A stretch of 64,000 nt of DNA from Paenibacillus agri (lineage in GTDB: Bacteria; Bacillota; Bacilli; Paenibacillales; Paenibacillaceae): the NCBI RefSeq assembly GCF_013359945.1, contig NZ_JABWCS010000219.1, positions 124,001-188,000 of the forward strand. Reading direction: 5' to 3'. Below, in pieces: positions 1 to 9,139 of the stretch. The stretch's first letter is position 1. Each line of letters starts with the position of its first letter. The translations under genes were made by a program, and so were the position numbers. The notes beneath the pieces are model-generated. The model saw only the letters and a list, made by a program, of their open reading frames with translations, had not been told where the DNA came from and did not search any database.

Positions 1-1
1 T

Positions 2-2110
2 CCGGTGTTAATTTTAGAAACGATAGCCGTTTTTGCTTATGTTCTATTCATCCTTTTGCGCGGAATGAAGAATGAAGATCGATATAGTATGTATAAATTC
101 TTGTCGTTTTTTCTATTTGCTGCGCATTGTTTTTCCAACATGCTGGTGCAGATTGGTGTTAATCATATTGGTGTGTGGTATTTCCTGCAGATTCTCCTGT
201 TCACAAGCTTTTTCATTCTGATGTTTATGCATCAATTTCTGCTGGCCTATCGCAAGCTAAAGACGCTGACTTCCGGGATCAAGCGGGTGGAACGGTTAAA
301 GAATGAATTCACTGCGAGTGTATCAGAACAGATGATGATACCGCTGAATGCGGTCATCAGTATCGCCGATGCCAGATTGCATTCCGATGAACGGCTGACC
401 CCGGAACAAAGGGCGGATTTGCAGCTTGTAACATCAGTTGGGTGGACGATGCGGCGGCTGGTTGACGATCTACTGGATTTCTCCCGCCTGCAGGAGCAGG
501 AGATCAGACTACATCTTCGTCCAGTGGATTTGTACGCAGTGATGGATGAGGTTATGGAACGCACCCGCTACATGATCTATAACGATTCGATTACGATGAA
601 CAATCGTATTGAGAAGACGATGTCTCCGATGATTGCCGATGAACAGCGGCTGTATCAGATTTTGACGGGATTTCTTCAGCAGGGAATCAAGCTTATTATG
701 GAGGGTTCCATTACCGTTGATGGGACTTCCCGCGAGGAATTTACCGAAATGCGTATACATCTGCACGGCAAAGGCATCACCTCTGTAGAACAATCCTTGG
801 TCAGGGAGATATGGAGCCAGGCGGCGGATGCTAATTTCATGCAGAGTAATGACGGCCTCGGTCTGTTTCTGATTAAAAGACTTGTTGACTTACATAAGGG
901 GACGTCAAGGATTGTTACAGAATTTGACCAGGAGATCACGTTCATCGTCACGTTCCCGTTGGTGGGGAGAAATGAGGTTGATATGTTAATCACTGGCCTG
1001 TCTACGCTTCAATCTAAGGACGAAGCCGTTATGATGGACAGTCCTTGGGACGTTCATAAGAAGGATCGGGATAGCGAGATGGATTTCTCTGAAGGCAGCA
1101 TTTTTGTGATCGATGATGATGTGCTGAATTTGAGACTTGTACGTGCTATCCTTGCACAGGATCAACACCGGATTACCGTAATAAGAGACCCCGAGCAGTT
1201 GAGGGCCCGGTTCCACGAGTTGTCCAAGGCAGATTTGGTAATCGTTAACCGTACTTTACCGGGCACCTCGGGATCTATGATCTGTCGTGCCATTCGTGAG
1301 CAATACACATTGTTCGAACTACCGATTCTCCTGTTGACTTCCCCGGGGCATGCGGACCAAGCAATAGAAGCGGGCCTGGCCGGAGCTAACGATTTTTTGA
1401 AAAAACCGCTTGAGGCCTCCGAGCTGCGTGTCCGTGTCCGCACTCTTGTGCAGATGAAACGCTTGGTGACTGAACGGATCCGGATGGAGCTGGGTTTCCT
1501 GCAGGCGCAGATCAAGCCGCATTTTCTGTTTAACACCCTAAACTCTATCGCTGCGCTGAGCAAGCGCAGACCAGAGCAGATGAATCAGCTGCTGGCCGAA
1601 TTAGGACATTATTTGCGGGAAAGTTTCCGGTTTGACAGTTCTCAGCCGTTGACGCCCTTTGAACGGGAATTGAAGCTTGTCCAATCTTATCTTCATATTG
1701 AGAAGGTCCGCTTTGAGGATTGGCTGAAATTCGAGATTGAGCTGTTCACATCCACCCAATTCCGGATTCCGCCGCTGACGATTCAGCCGCTTGTGGAGAA
1801 CGCAGTGCGGCATGGGATCATGCGCCGGTCTGAGGGAGGGACCCTTTGGATTGTAGTCAGTCGTGACATCGAGTACATTTGGATCTCCATCAAGGATGAT
1901 GGGATAGGAATGACCCCGGAAACGGTAGCTAGTTTGCTTGATACAGCCTCCAGAGAAGGGGGCATAGGCATTCGCAATATTGATCGCAGGCTCAAGCAGC
2001 TATTCGGATATGGACTTCTCATCCATAGCGAGCTTGATAAGGGAACAGAAATTCAAATCCGACTTCCGGTCGAAAAGGTGGGTATCCATGAGAGCCATAT
2101 TGATAGATGA
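2..2110 (+). CDS. Hybrid sensor histidine kinase with degenerate HisKA/REC and intact LytS-type kinase module (5' partial)
   Basis: The frame is open to the left edge, so the N-terminus is missing. The visible part begins with two or three membrane helices (residues about 1-82), consistent with the end of a 7TM sensor. Next come a HisKA-like region (about 95-165) with a HATPase-like region (to about 320), a receiver-like domain (about 364-485) and a LytS-type His_kinase plus HATPase (about 490-690). In the first kinase the phospho-acceptor His is Glu108 (SVSEQMMIPL where SHELRTPL is usual), the N-box Asn is Gln and the G1 Asp is missing. The receiver has Asn415 at the phosphorylation site (IVNRTLPG). 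The last module is intact: His506 in QIKPHFLFN, an N-box VENAVRHG, DDGIGM, and a G2 box GGIGIRN. It probably phosphorylates the response regulator whose gene overlaps it by 23 bp. The signal is unknown. Confidence 0.88.
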   Translation, partial: PVLILETIAVFAYVLFILLRGMKNEDRYSMYKFLSFFLFAAHCFSNMLVQIGVNHIGVWYFLQILLFTSFFILMFMHQFLLAYRKLKTLTSGIKRVERLKNEFTASVSEQMMIPLNAVISIADARLHSDERLTPEQRADLQLVTSVGWTMRRLVDDLLDFSRLQEQEIRLHLRPVDLYAVMDEVMERTRYMIYNDSITMNNRIEKTMSPMIADEQRLYQILTGFLQQGIKLIMEGSITVDGTSREEFTEMRIHLHGKGITSVEQSLVREIWSQAADANFMQSNDGLGLFLIKRLVDLHKGTSRIVTEFDQEITFIVTFPLVGRNEVDMLITGLSTLQSKDEAVMMDSPWDVHKKDRDSEMDFSEGSIFVIDDDVLNLRLVRAILAQDQHRITVIRDPEQLRARFHELSKADLVIVNRTLPGTSGSMICRAIREQYTLFELPILLLTSPGHADQAIEAGLAGANDFLKKPLEASELRVRVRTLVQMKRLVTERIRMELGFLQAQIKPHFLFNTLNSIAALSKRRPEQMNQLLAELGHYLRESFRFDSSQPLTPFERELKLVQSYLHIEKVRFEDWLKFEIELFTSTQFRIPPLTIQPLVENAVRHGIMRRSEGGTLWIVVSRDIEYIWISIKDDGIGMTPETVASLLDTASREGGIGIRNIDRRLKQLFGYGLLIHSELDKGTEIQIRLPVEKVGIHESHIDR

Positions 2111-3233
2111 TGAACCCCTTGCTCTGACACATCTGGCGGAGGAGCTGCAGCGTTTAAGTGAAATTGAGATTATCGGAACGTTTAGAAGCCCGAAGCAGGC
2201 CTTGAAACATATTCTCCAGGAACAGCCGGAGGTTGTTTTTCTGGATATCGAGATGCCCGAGATGAGCGGAATTGATCTAGCCGAGCATATTTTACAGCAG
2301 CTTCCTCATATACACATTGTTTTTGTCACGGTTTTCGATGAATATGCAGTGAAAGCATTCGAGCTGAATTCTTTGGATTATCTCCTGAAGCCGCTCCAGA
2401 CTGAACGGTTAGCCAAGACGATTTCGCGGCTGGCCGCAACTGAGATCGCAACCGGTACAGCTCTTGCAACCGACCCGGTATTTAAAATTCATTGCTTCGG
2501 TCCCCTGAAGTTTGAACGAGCCGGTCAGCCTCCGGCAGCCGTGCGCTGGAAAACATTCAGGGCTCAGGAGCTGTTCTGCTTTTTGCTTCAAAATAGAGGC
2601 AAGCCTGTCCGAAAGGAAGTGCTACTGGAACGGTTGTGGCCGGGTGTTGATTGGAAGCGTGGTGTAACGCAGCTCTACACAGCCATTTACCAGATTCGCA
2701 AGCAACTGCAGACCGATTATATTAATATTCAGATCTCCAATCTGGAGGAAGGATACATGCTTGAACTCAATGGCGCCGTAGTGGATATTGAGATTTGGGA
2801 AAAACAGATGGCCATGGCACCGGCTCTGAATGAATCCACATTGCCTGCTCACTTACAGATTGCCTCGCTGTACAAGGGAGACTACTTTGGTGATTATGCT
2901 TATGAATGGGCCGAGATGGAGCAGACAAGACTGCGTGTCCTCTGGGTCCGGCACATCCGTCAGCTGGCAGGCTATTATATGGATACACAGCAGCATGAGG
3001 AGGCAGTCTCCCTGTATCTTAAAGTCCAACGGGTGCTGCCGAATGAAGAGAGCATTTACTTCGAATTGATGCATCTATACAACGTCATGGGGGAGCGGCG
3101 TTCGGTTGAATATCAGTACGGACTGCTGGCCGGGATGCTGCGCAGGGACATGGATATGGTGCCGCATCCGAAGGTGCAGCGATGGTTTGAGGCGTGGAAA
3201 CGGGAAGGGCCGGTAGATGCTGACACGGAATAG
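2088..3233 (+). CDS. Response regulator: REC, winged helix and BTAD (SARP-like) domains
   Basis: The start at ATG 2088 is chosen because an AAAGGTGGG ribosome site precedes it and the receiver domain begins at once (MRAILIDDEP); upstream in-frame starts would add sequence unlike the family. The receiver (1-120) keeps the acidic pair D7-D8, phosphorylation site Asp53 (FLDIEMPEMSG) and Lys of the LKPL loop. A Trans_reg_C winged helix follows (about 135-235), then a bacterial transcriptional activator (BTAD) TPR-like domain (about 245-375). This is the REC-wHTH-BTAD architecture common in Paenibacillus next to LytS-like hybrid kinases. It overlaps the kinase gene by 23 bp, implying translational coupling. 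Target genes are not visible. Confidence 0.9.
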   Translation: MRAILIDDEPLALTHLAEELQRLSEIEIIGTFRSPKQALKHILQEQPEVVFLDIEMPEMSGIDLAEHILQQLPHIHIVFVTVFDEYAVKAFELNSLDYLLKPLQTERLAKTISRLAATEIATGTALATDPVFKIHCFGPLKFERAGQPPAAVRWKTFRAQELFCFLLQNRGKPVRKEVLLERLWPGVDWKRGVTQLYTAIYQIRKQLQTDYINIQISNLEEGYMLELNGAVVDIEIWEKQMAMAPALNESTLPAHLQIASLYKGDYFGDYAYEWAEMEQTRLRVLWVRHIRQLAGYYMDTQQHEEAVSLYLKVQRVLPNEESIYFELMHLYNVMGERRSVEYQYGLLAGMLRRDMDMVPHPKVQRWFEAWKREGPVDADTE

Positions 3234-3249
3234 TGTATGCATTAGGTTT

Positions 3250-3282
3250 TAGACCCACTTGTTTGGTAAGCGGGTCTTTTTG
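3250..3282 (+). terminator. Rho-independent terminator of the two-component operon
   Basis: GACCCACTT and AAGCGGGTC form a 9-bp stem with one G-U pair around a short loop, followed by a T-run (CTTTTT). It lies 17 bp after the regulator stop codon. Confidence 0.8.
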
Positions 3283-3363
3283 GCATGGGGATACAATTTC
3301 AGAAATCTTTCAAATCGATCCCTTATAATGTTGATAATTATTAAGAAAACAAGAGGCCTAACG

Positions 3364-5832
3364 ATGAATCATATTCACAGTTCGCACGATTACATGCTGG
3401 TGACCATTTCTTATCTGATTGCCGTTGCCGCTTCATTTAATGTCTTGGATTTGGCGGAGGGGATTAACAACACCAAGGGAAGAAGGCGCTGGCTATGGCA
3501 CTTTTTCGGCTCCATTGTTATGGGGATGGGGATTTGGTCCATGCATTTTGTTGGAATGATGTCCATGACCCTGCCGTTTCCTGTCTATTATGACCTGTCG
3601 GTTGTACTTCTCTCGGTAGCAGTGGGAGTTGTAGCATCCTTCGTGGCTTTGTTAATTCTGGGGAGGCAAAAGCTGTCTATGGGCCAATTGCTCGGGGGAG
3701 CCTCGTTATTCGCATTCGGGATTTCAGCCATGCATTACATCGGCATGTATGCCATGCAAGTCAATATCTCGTATAACATCGGCTATGTGGCGTTGTCTAT
3801 ATTGGTTGCGTTTGTGGCATCCATTACTGCGTTATGGCTTTCCCTTTATTTTGTCCAGCAGGGTAGACGGAGTAGTTTTATAAAGAAGTTCGGCAGTGCT
3901 TTGATCATGGGGGCGGCAATTGCTGGTATGCATTATACCGGGATGCTGGCAGCCCATTTTGAGACAGAGGCGTCTGCGGATCGAATGTTATCGCCCCTCA
4001 GTCAGATCCTGGACCAGACAAAATTAGGTTATATCATTGCTGCCGGCACTTTGTTTACGCTGGGCTTGTCGCTGATCGGGCTCTACATCTCCAGGCTCTT
4101 TTCCAAACAGGCGCTAGAGAAGCAGGAGAATGAGAAGTGGTACAGGTCGCTTTATGAGCATAATCAGGACGGCATCGTCTCCATTGACCTGCACCGAAAG
4201 ATTATCGGTATCAATCCTGCAGCTGCGCGGATAACCGGCGTTCGTGAGAAGGAATTCAGGCACAAGCCCGCATCGTCGCTCCTGACTTTGGTCGTCGAAG
4301 AAGAACAGGAGCGTATCCGGGAGCTCTTCCTGCGAACGATTGATGGTGAAGCAGTGCGTTACGAGACTGTGCTCAGGCATGGTAGTCACGACAGAATTCA
4401 TGTCAGTGTCGTACTGGCGCCTGTCATTGTAGATGAGCAGGTAGTGGGGAGCTACATTATCCTGCGCGATATTACTGAAGAGAAGCGGGCTGAGGAGAAA
4501 CATCTTTATCTCGCATTTCATGATGAATTGACGGGTCTGCCTAACCGGCGCAAGTTCAATCAGACCATATCGGAAATGATAGAAGTCCGAAGTCAGGATC
4601 AGAAGCCCTTCGCCGTGATGGTTATGGATATCGACCGGTTCAAGATAATCAATGATTCACTGGGGCATATCTATGGGGATCTTTTCTTACAGGAAGTCAG
4701 CAGCCGGATTCTGCGAATTGTAAATAGTGATCAGGCGATGCTGGCGCGCATGGGAGGAGACGAGTTCGCAGTATTGTTTTATCCAGATACCGACGTGGAG
4801 AACTCCGCAGTTTTGGCGGATAAGATCATTCAGGAGATTGGACAACCGTACTACCTGAAGGATAATGAATTTTACGTCACGGCTAGCATTGGGATCGCGC
4901 TCTTCCCGGAGCATGGTCAAGATGTCGTACAGCTGTTGAAGAATGCTGATACGGCGATGTATGAAGTCAAGAAGAATGGGAAAAACGGCCATCAATTTTA
5001 TTCCGTGGAGTTGTACGCTGTTCTCCAGGAACGAATGGAGCTCGAAGCCGATCTGAGAAAAGCGCTGGAGCGTAAGGAACTTGTACTGTACTACCAGCCG
5101 CAGATTCGGACAGGTGATGTCCACATGGTCGGCGTTGAGGCATTGGTGAGGTGGAATCATCCCGTACGCGGATTATTGTCGCCTGATGTATTCATTTCAC
5201 TGGCAGAAGAGACAGGGCTGATTATGGAGCTGGGGAATCAGGTGCTGTATGAAGCCTGTCGCCAAATGCATGAATGGCACCAAGCTGGCGGGCCCTTAGT
5301 TCCAGTAGCGGTAAACCTGTCCTCCCAGCAGTTTCATCAGCCCAATTTGGTAGAACAGATCAAGCAAATACTGTCAGAGACAGGACTTTCCCCGCAATAT
5401 CTGGAACTTGAGATTACGGAGAGCATGATGATGGACGCGAAGCTATCCTTCGATATTCTGAATCAGTTGACCGAACATGGCATTCGGATCAGTCTGGATG
5501 ATTTTGGCACAGGCTACAGTTCATTTAGCTATCTTAAAATGTTCCCGATTCATAAGGTGAAGATCGACCGTTCCTTCATTCAGGATTTGGCCGTGAATTC
5601 AAATGACAAAGCGATTGTCTCCACGATCATTACGATGGCCAGACAGTTAAATATGGACGTTATTGCGGAAGGAATTGAAACCAGAGCACAACTGGACATC
5701 CTGGCCGAACAGGATTGCAATGAAGTTCAGGGGTATTTTTACAGCCGTCCTTTATCCGCTATCGATGTGGAGCAGCAGTTTTTTGTCCCGAGCCGGGCAG
5801 GGGCTGAATTAATAGAGCAGCACAGAGGCTAA
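3364..5832 (+). CDS. MHYT-PAS-GGDEF-EAL membrane protein (c-di-GMP turnover)
   Basis: The start ATG 3364 follows an AAGAGG site and yields MNHIHSSHDY, directly followed by the MHYT sensor. The N-terminal 250 residues are a multi-helix membrane domain with three MHYT-type motifs near residues 59, 122 and 188 (MHFVGM, MHYIGM, MHYTGM), thought in this family to bind a metal and sense a diatomic gas. A PAS domain follows (about 260-375), then a GGDEF domain with an intact GGDEF signature near residue 464 and no recognisable RxxD inhibitory site. The EAL domain has EALVRW near residue 590, NLSSQQF, ELEITES, DDFGTGYSS, KIDRSF, AEGIET and QGY. Both catalytic sites look complete, so it may make or degrade c-di-GMP. 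It is followed after 40 bp by a soluble PAS chemoreceptor in the same direction. Confidence 0.92.
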   Translation: MNHIHSSHDYMLVTISYLIAVAASFNVLDLAEGINNTKGRRRWLWHFFGSIVMGMGIWSMHFVGMMSMTLPFPVYYDLSVVLLSVAVGVVASFVALLILGRQKLSMGQLLGGASLFAFGISAMHYIGMYAMQVNISYNIGYVALSILVAFVASITALWLSLYFVQQGRRSSFIKKFGSALIMGAAIAGMHYTGMLAAHFETEASADRMLSPLSQILDQTKLGYIIAAGTLFTLGLSLIGLYISRLFSKQALEKQENEKWYRSLYEHNQDGIVSIDLHRKIIGINPAAARITGVREKEFRHKPASSLLTLVVEEEQERIRELFLRTIDGEAVRYETVLRHGSHDRIHVSVVLAPVIVDEQVVGSYIILRDITEEKRAEEKHLYLAFHDELTGLPNRRKFNQTISEMIEVRSQDQKPFAVMVMDIDRFKIINDSLGHIYGDLFLQEVSSRILRIVNSDQAMLARMGGDEFAVLFYPDTDVENSAVLADKIIQEIGQPYYLKDNEFYVTASIGIALFPEHGQDVVQLLKNADTAMYEVKKNGKNGHQFYSVELYAVLQERMELEADLRKALERKELVLYYQPQIRTGDVHMVGVEALVRWNHPVRGLLSPDVFISLAEETGLIMELGNQVLYEACRQMHEWHQAGGPLVPVAVNLSSQQFHQPNLVEQIKQILSETGLSPQYLELEITESMMMDAKLSFDILNQLTEHGIRISLDDFGTGYSSFSYLKMFPIHKVKIDRSFIQDLAVNSNDKAIVSTIITMARQLNMDVIAEGIETRAQLDILAEQDCNEVQGYFYSRPLSAIDVEQQFFVPSRAGAELIEQHRG

Positions 5833-5872
5833 CAAATCATTTGGATTTGAGGTATGGAGGAAGAGATTAAAA

Positions 5873-6787
5873 ATGAGCATTGAACAACTTAAGGATTCAA
5901 TTAATGAAGCAAATATAATCAAGGCGCTGGATCGTAATCTGGCGATGATCCGCTTCGATCTGCAGCGCCGGGTGACGTATGTAAATGAATTATTCGCCAA
6001 GACCATGGGGTATACACCAGCAGAAATGCAAGGGATGCTGCACCGGGAATTGTGCTTTCCTGAGTTCACGGACAGTCCGGAGTATGAACAATTCTGGGAT
6101 AGCATCATTGGTGGTACAAGCTTTCAGGACAAGATTGAACGTAGAGATGCCAAAGGTCATCCTATTTGGCTGGAGGCTACGTACATGCCAATCTATGATG
6201 ATGCTGGCGAACACATGCTGGGAGTATGCAAGATTGCGACTAATATTACGAACCGTCAAAATCATATCTCCACTGTTGTGGAAGAGCTGAAGCAGATGTC
6301 CAGCAGCCTGAATACTCGGGCCGAGCAGGGGATTGAACGCAGCCAGGAACTGCTGGACAGTATCTCTGTGATTGCTGGCGTATCCTCCAATAATACATCA
6401 ACACTGGCAGGTTTACGGTCACAAGCACAATCCATACAGAGAGTGGTGCAGACGATTCGTGACATCGCCTCCCAGACCCAGTTGCTGTCACTGAATGCCG
6501 CTATTGAAGCTGCACATGCCGGAGAATATGGCCGGGGCTTCGATGTAGTCGCCAAGGAAGTGAGGAAACTGTCGAATATGGCCCATGAGTCCATCATTGA
6601 GATCAGAGACAGTGTTGAGGGAATTGCGCGGGAAATAACGAAGATCTCCAAAGGGACGACGGAGGTGCAGCATTACGTGAGCTTGAGCCAACAGCAGATT
6701 GAAGTTGCCATGAATGAATTCAGTAACATACTGTCCTCTGCGCAGCAGTTGGATTCCAAGGCGGGTGATGTGACCCATATCGTCTAA
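5873..6787 (+). CDS. Soluble PAS domain methyl-accepting chemotaxis protein
   Basis: This 304-residue protein has a PAS domain (about 15-125, with the PAC-like KIERRDAKGHPIWLEATY) joined to a short MCP signalling coiled coil. The conserved hairpin tip is at about 200-225 (QTQLLSLNAAIEAAHAGE). It has no transmembrane helix, so it would act as a cytoplasmic receptor feeding CheA/CheW. The cytoplasmic coiled coil is much shorter than in typical MCPs. Start ATG 5873 is supported by GGAGGAAGAG. It lies 40 bp after the MHYT-GGDEF-EAL gene and may be co-transcribed, linking c-di-GMP and chemotaxis. The ligand is unknown; a flavin or haem PAS is possible but not shown. Confidence 0.88.
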   Translation: MSIEQLKDSINEANIIKALDRNLAMIRFDLQRRVTYVNELFAKTMGYTPAEMQGMLHRELCFPEFTDSPEYEQFWDSIIGGTSFQDKIERRDAKGHPIWLEATYMPIYDDAGEHMLGVCKIATNITNRQNHISTVVEELKQMSSSLNTRAEQGIERSQELLDSISVIAGVSSNNTSTLAGLRSQAQSIQRVVQTIRDIASQTQLLSLNAAIEAAHAGEYGRGFDVVAKEVRKLSNMAHESIIEIRDSVEGIAREITKISKGTTEVQHYVSLSQQQIEVAMNEFSNILSSAQQLDSKAGDVTHIV

Positions 6788-6839
6788 GAGACTATGGCCG
6801 GCTCTGCACAATTGCATATGAATAGCCCCAACTTCCAGG

Positions 6840-7544
6840 CTACTTAATGAAGACGCCGCCGAACGGCAAGGCTTCCCGTAAGAAGCGTTTAATAATCCCG
6901 TCATCGTTGTTGTCGCGTTCAAAACGCCGGTTTTGGACTCCAGCCTGAAATAGCACGGGTCCATGACCAGTCATTTTCCAGTGGTAGCTCATATGCTGGC
7001 TGGCGAGATGATTACCGTACACGGTAAGCTCCAGCTTGGCATTTTCAGGGTAAGCGATAATGCTGCCTGCGTCTACATACAGAGGGTCATAAGGATGCAG
7101 CTCGGCTTCACATACTGTGCCTTCCGTTAGAATGCCGATGCTTCCTATGCCAGAGAATTTGATCTTAACGATGTCGCGTGTGATAAACATATTCTTCATG
7201 CTGAGCACACGTGTCTGCATAGTTATGCCTTCGCTGTAATAGAAGAGGTGTCTGAAATCGTAGAGGAGATCATTATTACCTTCCAGTTCGAGCGTCTTAA
7301 CGCGGTAGCCCGGGGGCAGTGCCGCTACGAAGCGGCAGGGTCCGGACATATCGGAACGGATCAACTTGCGCTTGCGGTAAATCCCCTTCACATCCATTAG
7401 CCGGTCCGCCCGGCCTGACGAGGGCCCTTGATAAGCTATGATCTGCTGTGGATGTAGCACATGTACCGTTTCATTCTCACCGACGGAGAAGGACAGGGCT
7501 TGTCCGCTGGTGTTATTGCCTTCATCCTGGACATCAATATTCAT
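6840..7544 (-). CDS. AIM24 family protein
   Basis: The 234-residue protein shows the beta-rich, glycine-containing pattern of the AIM24/TerD-like bacterial family (segments such as SGIGSIGILTEGTVCEAEL and DPLYVDAGSIIAYPENAKLELT). No signal peptide or membrane helix is seen. The start is preceded on the minus strand by a GGGGGAAG site. It is convergent with the PAS chemoreceptor. A biochemical function for the bacterial family is not established. Confidence 0.78.
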   Translation of the reverse strand: MNIDVQDEGNNTSGQALSFSVGENETVHVLHPQQIIAYQGPSSGRADRLMDVKGIYRKRKLIRSDMSGPCRFVAALPPGYRVKTLELEGNNDLLYDFRHLFYYSEGITMQTRVLSMKNMFITRDIVKIKFSGIGSIGILTEGTVCEAELHPYDPLYVDAGSIIAYPENAKLELTVYGNHLASQHMSYHWKMTGHGPVLFQAGVQNRRFERDNNDDGIIKRFLREALPFGGVFIK

Positions 7545-7597
7545 AGGGTCTTCCCCCTTGCTTCTGTATCATTATTCACATACTCTTCATTCCTGCT

Positions 7598-8065
7598 TTA
7601 CCTGAGGCGGTCACTTCTTCTGGAGCGGCTCCGCATCCCTAGGCGAACCATCCGAATTAGCAGGAAATAGCCCAGGATCAGGCACAGTCCTGTAATAATA
7701 GTAACCTTAATTCGATTAAAGTTGTTGTCGCGCGCCTGGCGGTCATCCCTTAACTCATTGACCATTTGGCTTAGCTGACGGTTCTGCTCCTGGAGGGCGG
7801 CATTCTGTGATACGGTTGCCCCCAGCTGATCCTTAGCTTCGCCGAGCTCGTTCTTGGTTCGTTCTAGCTCTTCCACCGTCTGACGGTAGCTTTCCTGCAA
7901 CTTATTGACCTCTCCGGGAAGCTCGGAGAACTTCTGGAATCCATTATATAGATCGCTGAAATAATTAGCCTGTGCTGAAGGAGCCGGAAGAGATATGAGA
8001 ATTCCGAGCAGCAGCAGAGCTGAGCATAACAGTCTAAATCCTTGGTGTGTTATCTTTTTTCTCAT
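7598..8065 (-). CDS. Exported coiled-coil membrane protein of unknown function
   Basis: The 155-residue protein has an N-terminal hydrophobic signal segment (about 10-33, ending near SAQA), a Glu/Gln/Leu-rich coiled coil (about 50-112), one transmembrane helix (about 118-140, VTIITGLCLILGYFLLI) and a short Arg-rich tail. The positive tail suggests the coiled coil lies outside the membrane. I do not recognise a family. It is 53 bp upstream of the AIM24 gene on the same strand, so the two may form an operon. Confidence 0.7.
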   Translation of the reverse strand: MRKKITHQGFRLLCSALLLLGILISLPAPSAQANYFSDLYNGFQKFSELPGEVNKLQESYRQTVEELERTKNELGEAKDQLGATVSQNAALQEQNRQLSQMVNELRDDRQARDNNFNRIKVTIITGLCLILGYFLLIRMVRLGMRSRSRRSDRLR

Positions 8066-8264
8066 TATTGCATCACCACCTGAATAGGCTTATTATTCTT
8101 TTATTTTACCATAGCATTACAGTGTTCGACAGTTTACAGCAGGGAGCGGCAGACATTTTAAACGATAATACGTATAGAGAAGACAAGCGTTTCCTGGCTG
8201 AGCATCCTTCATTGAGAACAGCAGGGGTTTATCGTATACTGTGGACGGGAAGAGGAGGTGCATG

Positions 8265-8948
8265 ATGAATAAATGGGTGAAAACACTGCTAATCTTGGCC
8301 GGATCGGCTTTCTTGACACGGTTCATTCCGTTCTCGTCTCTGTTCCGTAACCTGGACACGATGATTCACGAATTCGGCCATGCGCTGGTCACGCTGCTCT
8401 TATCGGGCAAGGTGCTACGCATTGAGTTGTATGCTGATCATAGTGGAGTAACCTATTCTGCAATCCAGGCGGGAGGCCGGGCGATTGGAGTGGCATTGGC
8501 GGGATATCCGCTGGCGTCTTTGTTTGCGCTGTTGCTGTTTTTTCTCTATGGAAAAGGAAAGATACGCTTCGGTCTGGGCTTGGCTACCGGTGTAGCGTTA
8601 ATTATGCTGCTGTTGTATGTCCGGAGCAGCTTCGGCATGCTGTGGCTGGGCGGATTTATCGCCTTGAACATCGTTATGCTATTCTTCTGGGACAAAGTCA
8701 GCAAGTATTACTATCTGCTGCTGGCGTTCCTTACTCTGGAGGAGTCCGTGACTGGGACTCTTTATCTGGTGACCGCATCGGTGACTTCACCGTCCCGTGC
8801 TGGTGATGCTGGCAACCTGGCAAGGTTAACGGGAGTTCCGTCGATTTTCTGGGCGGCGCTGTTCTTTCTGTTCTCCCTGCTGTGCGCGAAGTGGGCCTTG
8901 GAGTTTTTCTTTAAAGCCCAGCGGATGCGTACAGGAAGAAAAGGCTAG
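8265..8948 (+). CDS. M50B-like membrane metalloprotease
   Basis: The start ATG 8265 has the better spacing (6 nt) from AGGAGG; ATG 8262 is an alternative. The 227-residue protein carries the zinc motif HEFGH near residue 37 followed by several hydrophobic helices, matching the peptidase M50B-like family of intramembrane proteases. The third metal ligand is not identified with certainty. The neighbouring genes give no substrate. Confidence 0.78.
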   Translation: MNKWVKTLLILAGSAFLTRFIPFSSLFRNLDTMIHEFGHALVTLLLSGKVLRIELYADHSGVTYSAIQAGGRAIGVALAGYPLASLFALLLFFLYGKGKIRFGLGLATGVALIMLLLYVRSSFGMLWLGGFIALNIVMLFFWDKVSKYYYLLLAFLTLEESVTGTLYLVTASVTSPSRAGDAGNLARLTGVPSIFWAALFFLFSLLCAKWALEFFFKAQRMRTGRKG

Positions 8949-9139
8949 CGGTAGGGATGAATATTTTTCTACATATATCGACATTTGAAATTTCACTTTT
9001 AAGGGGCAACCTGGTCTATTTGACGGAGTTGGCTCTTTTTTTGTCGATTTTATAACCCGAACATATATTCCATGACAAGGAGTTGTCCGCCATTATTGGT
9101 ACATTAATAGAAGAACCAAAAAAAGAAAGAGGTGGAAAT

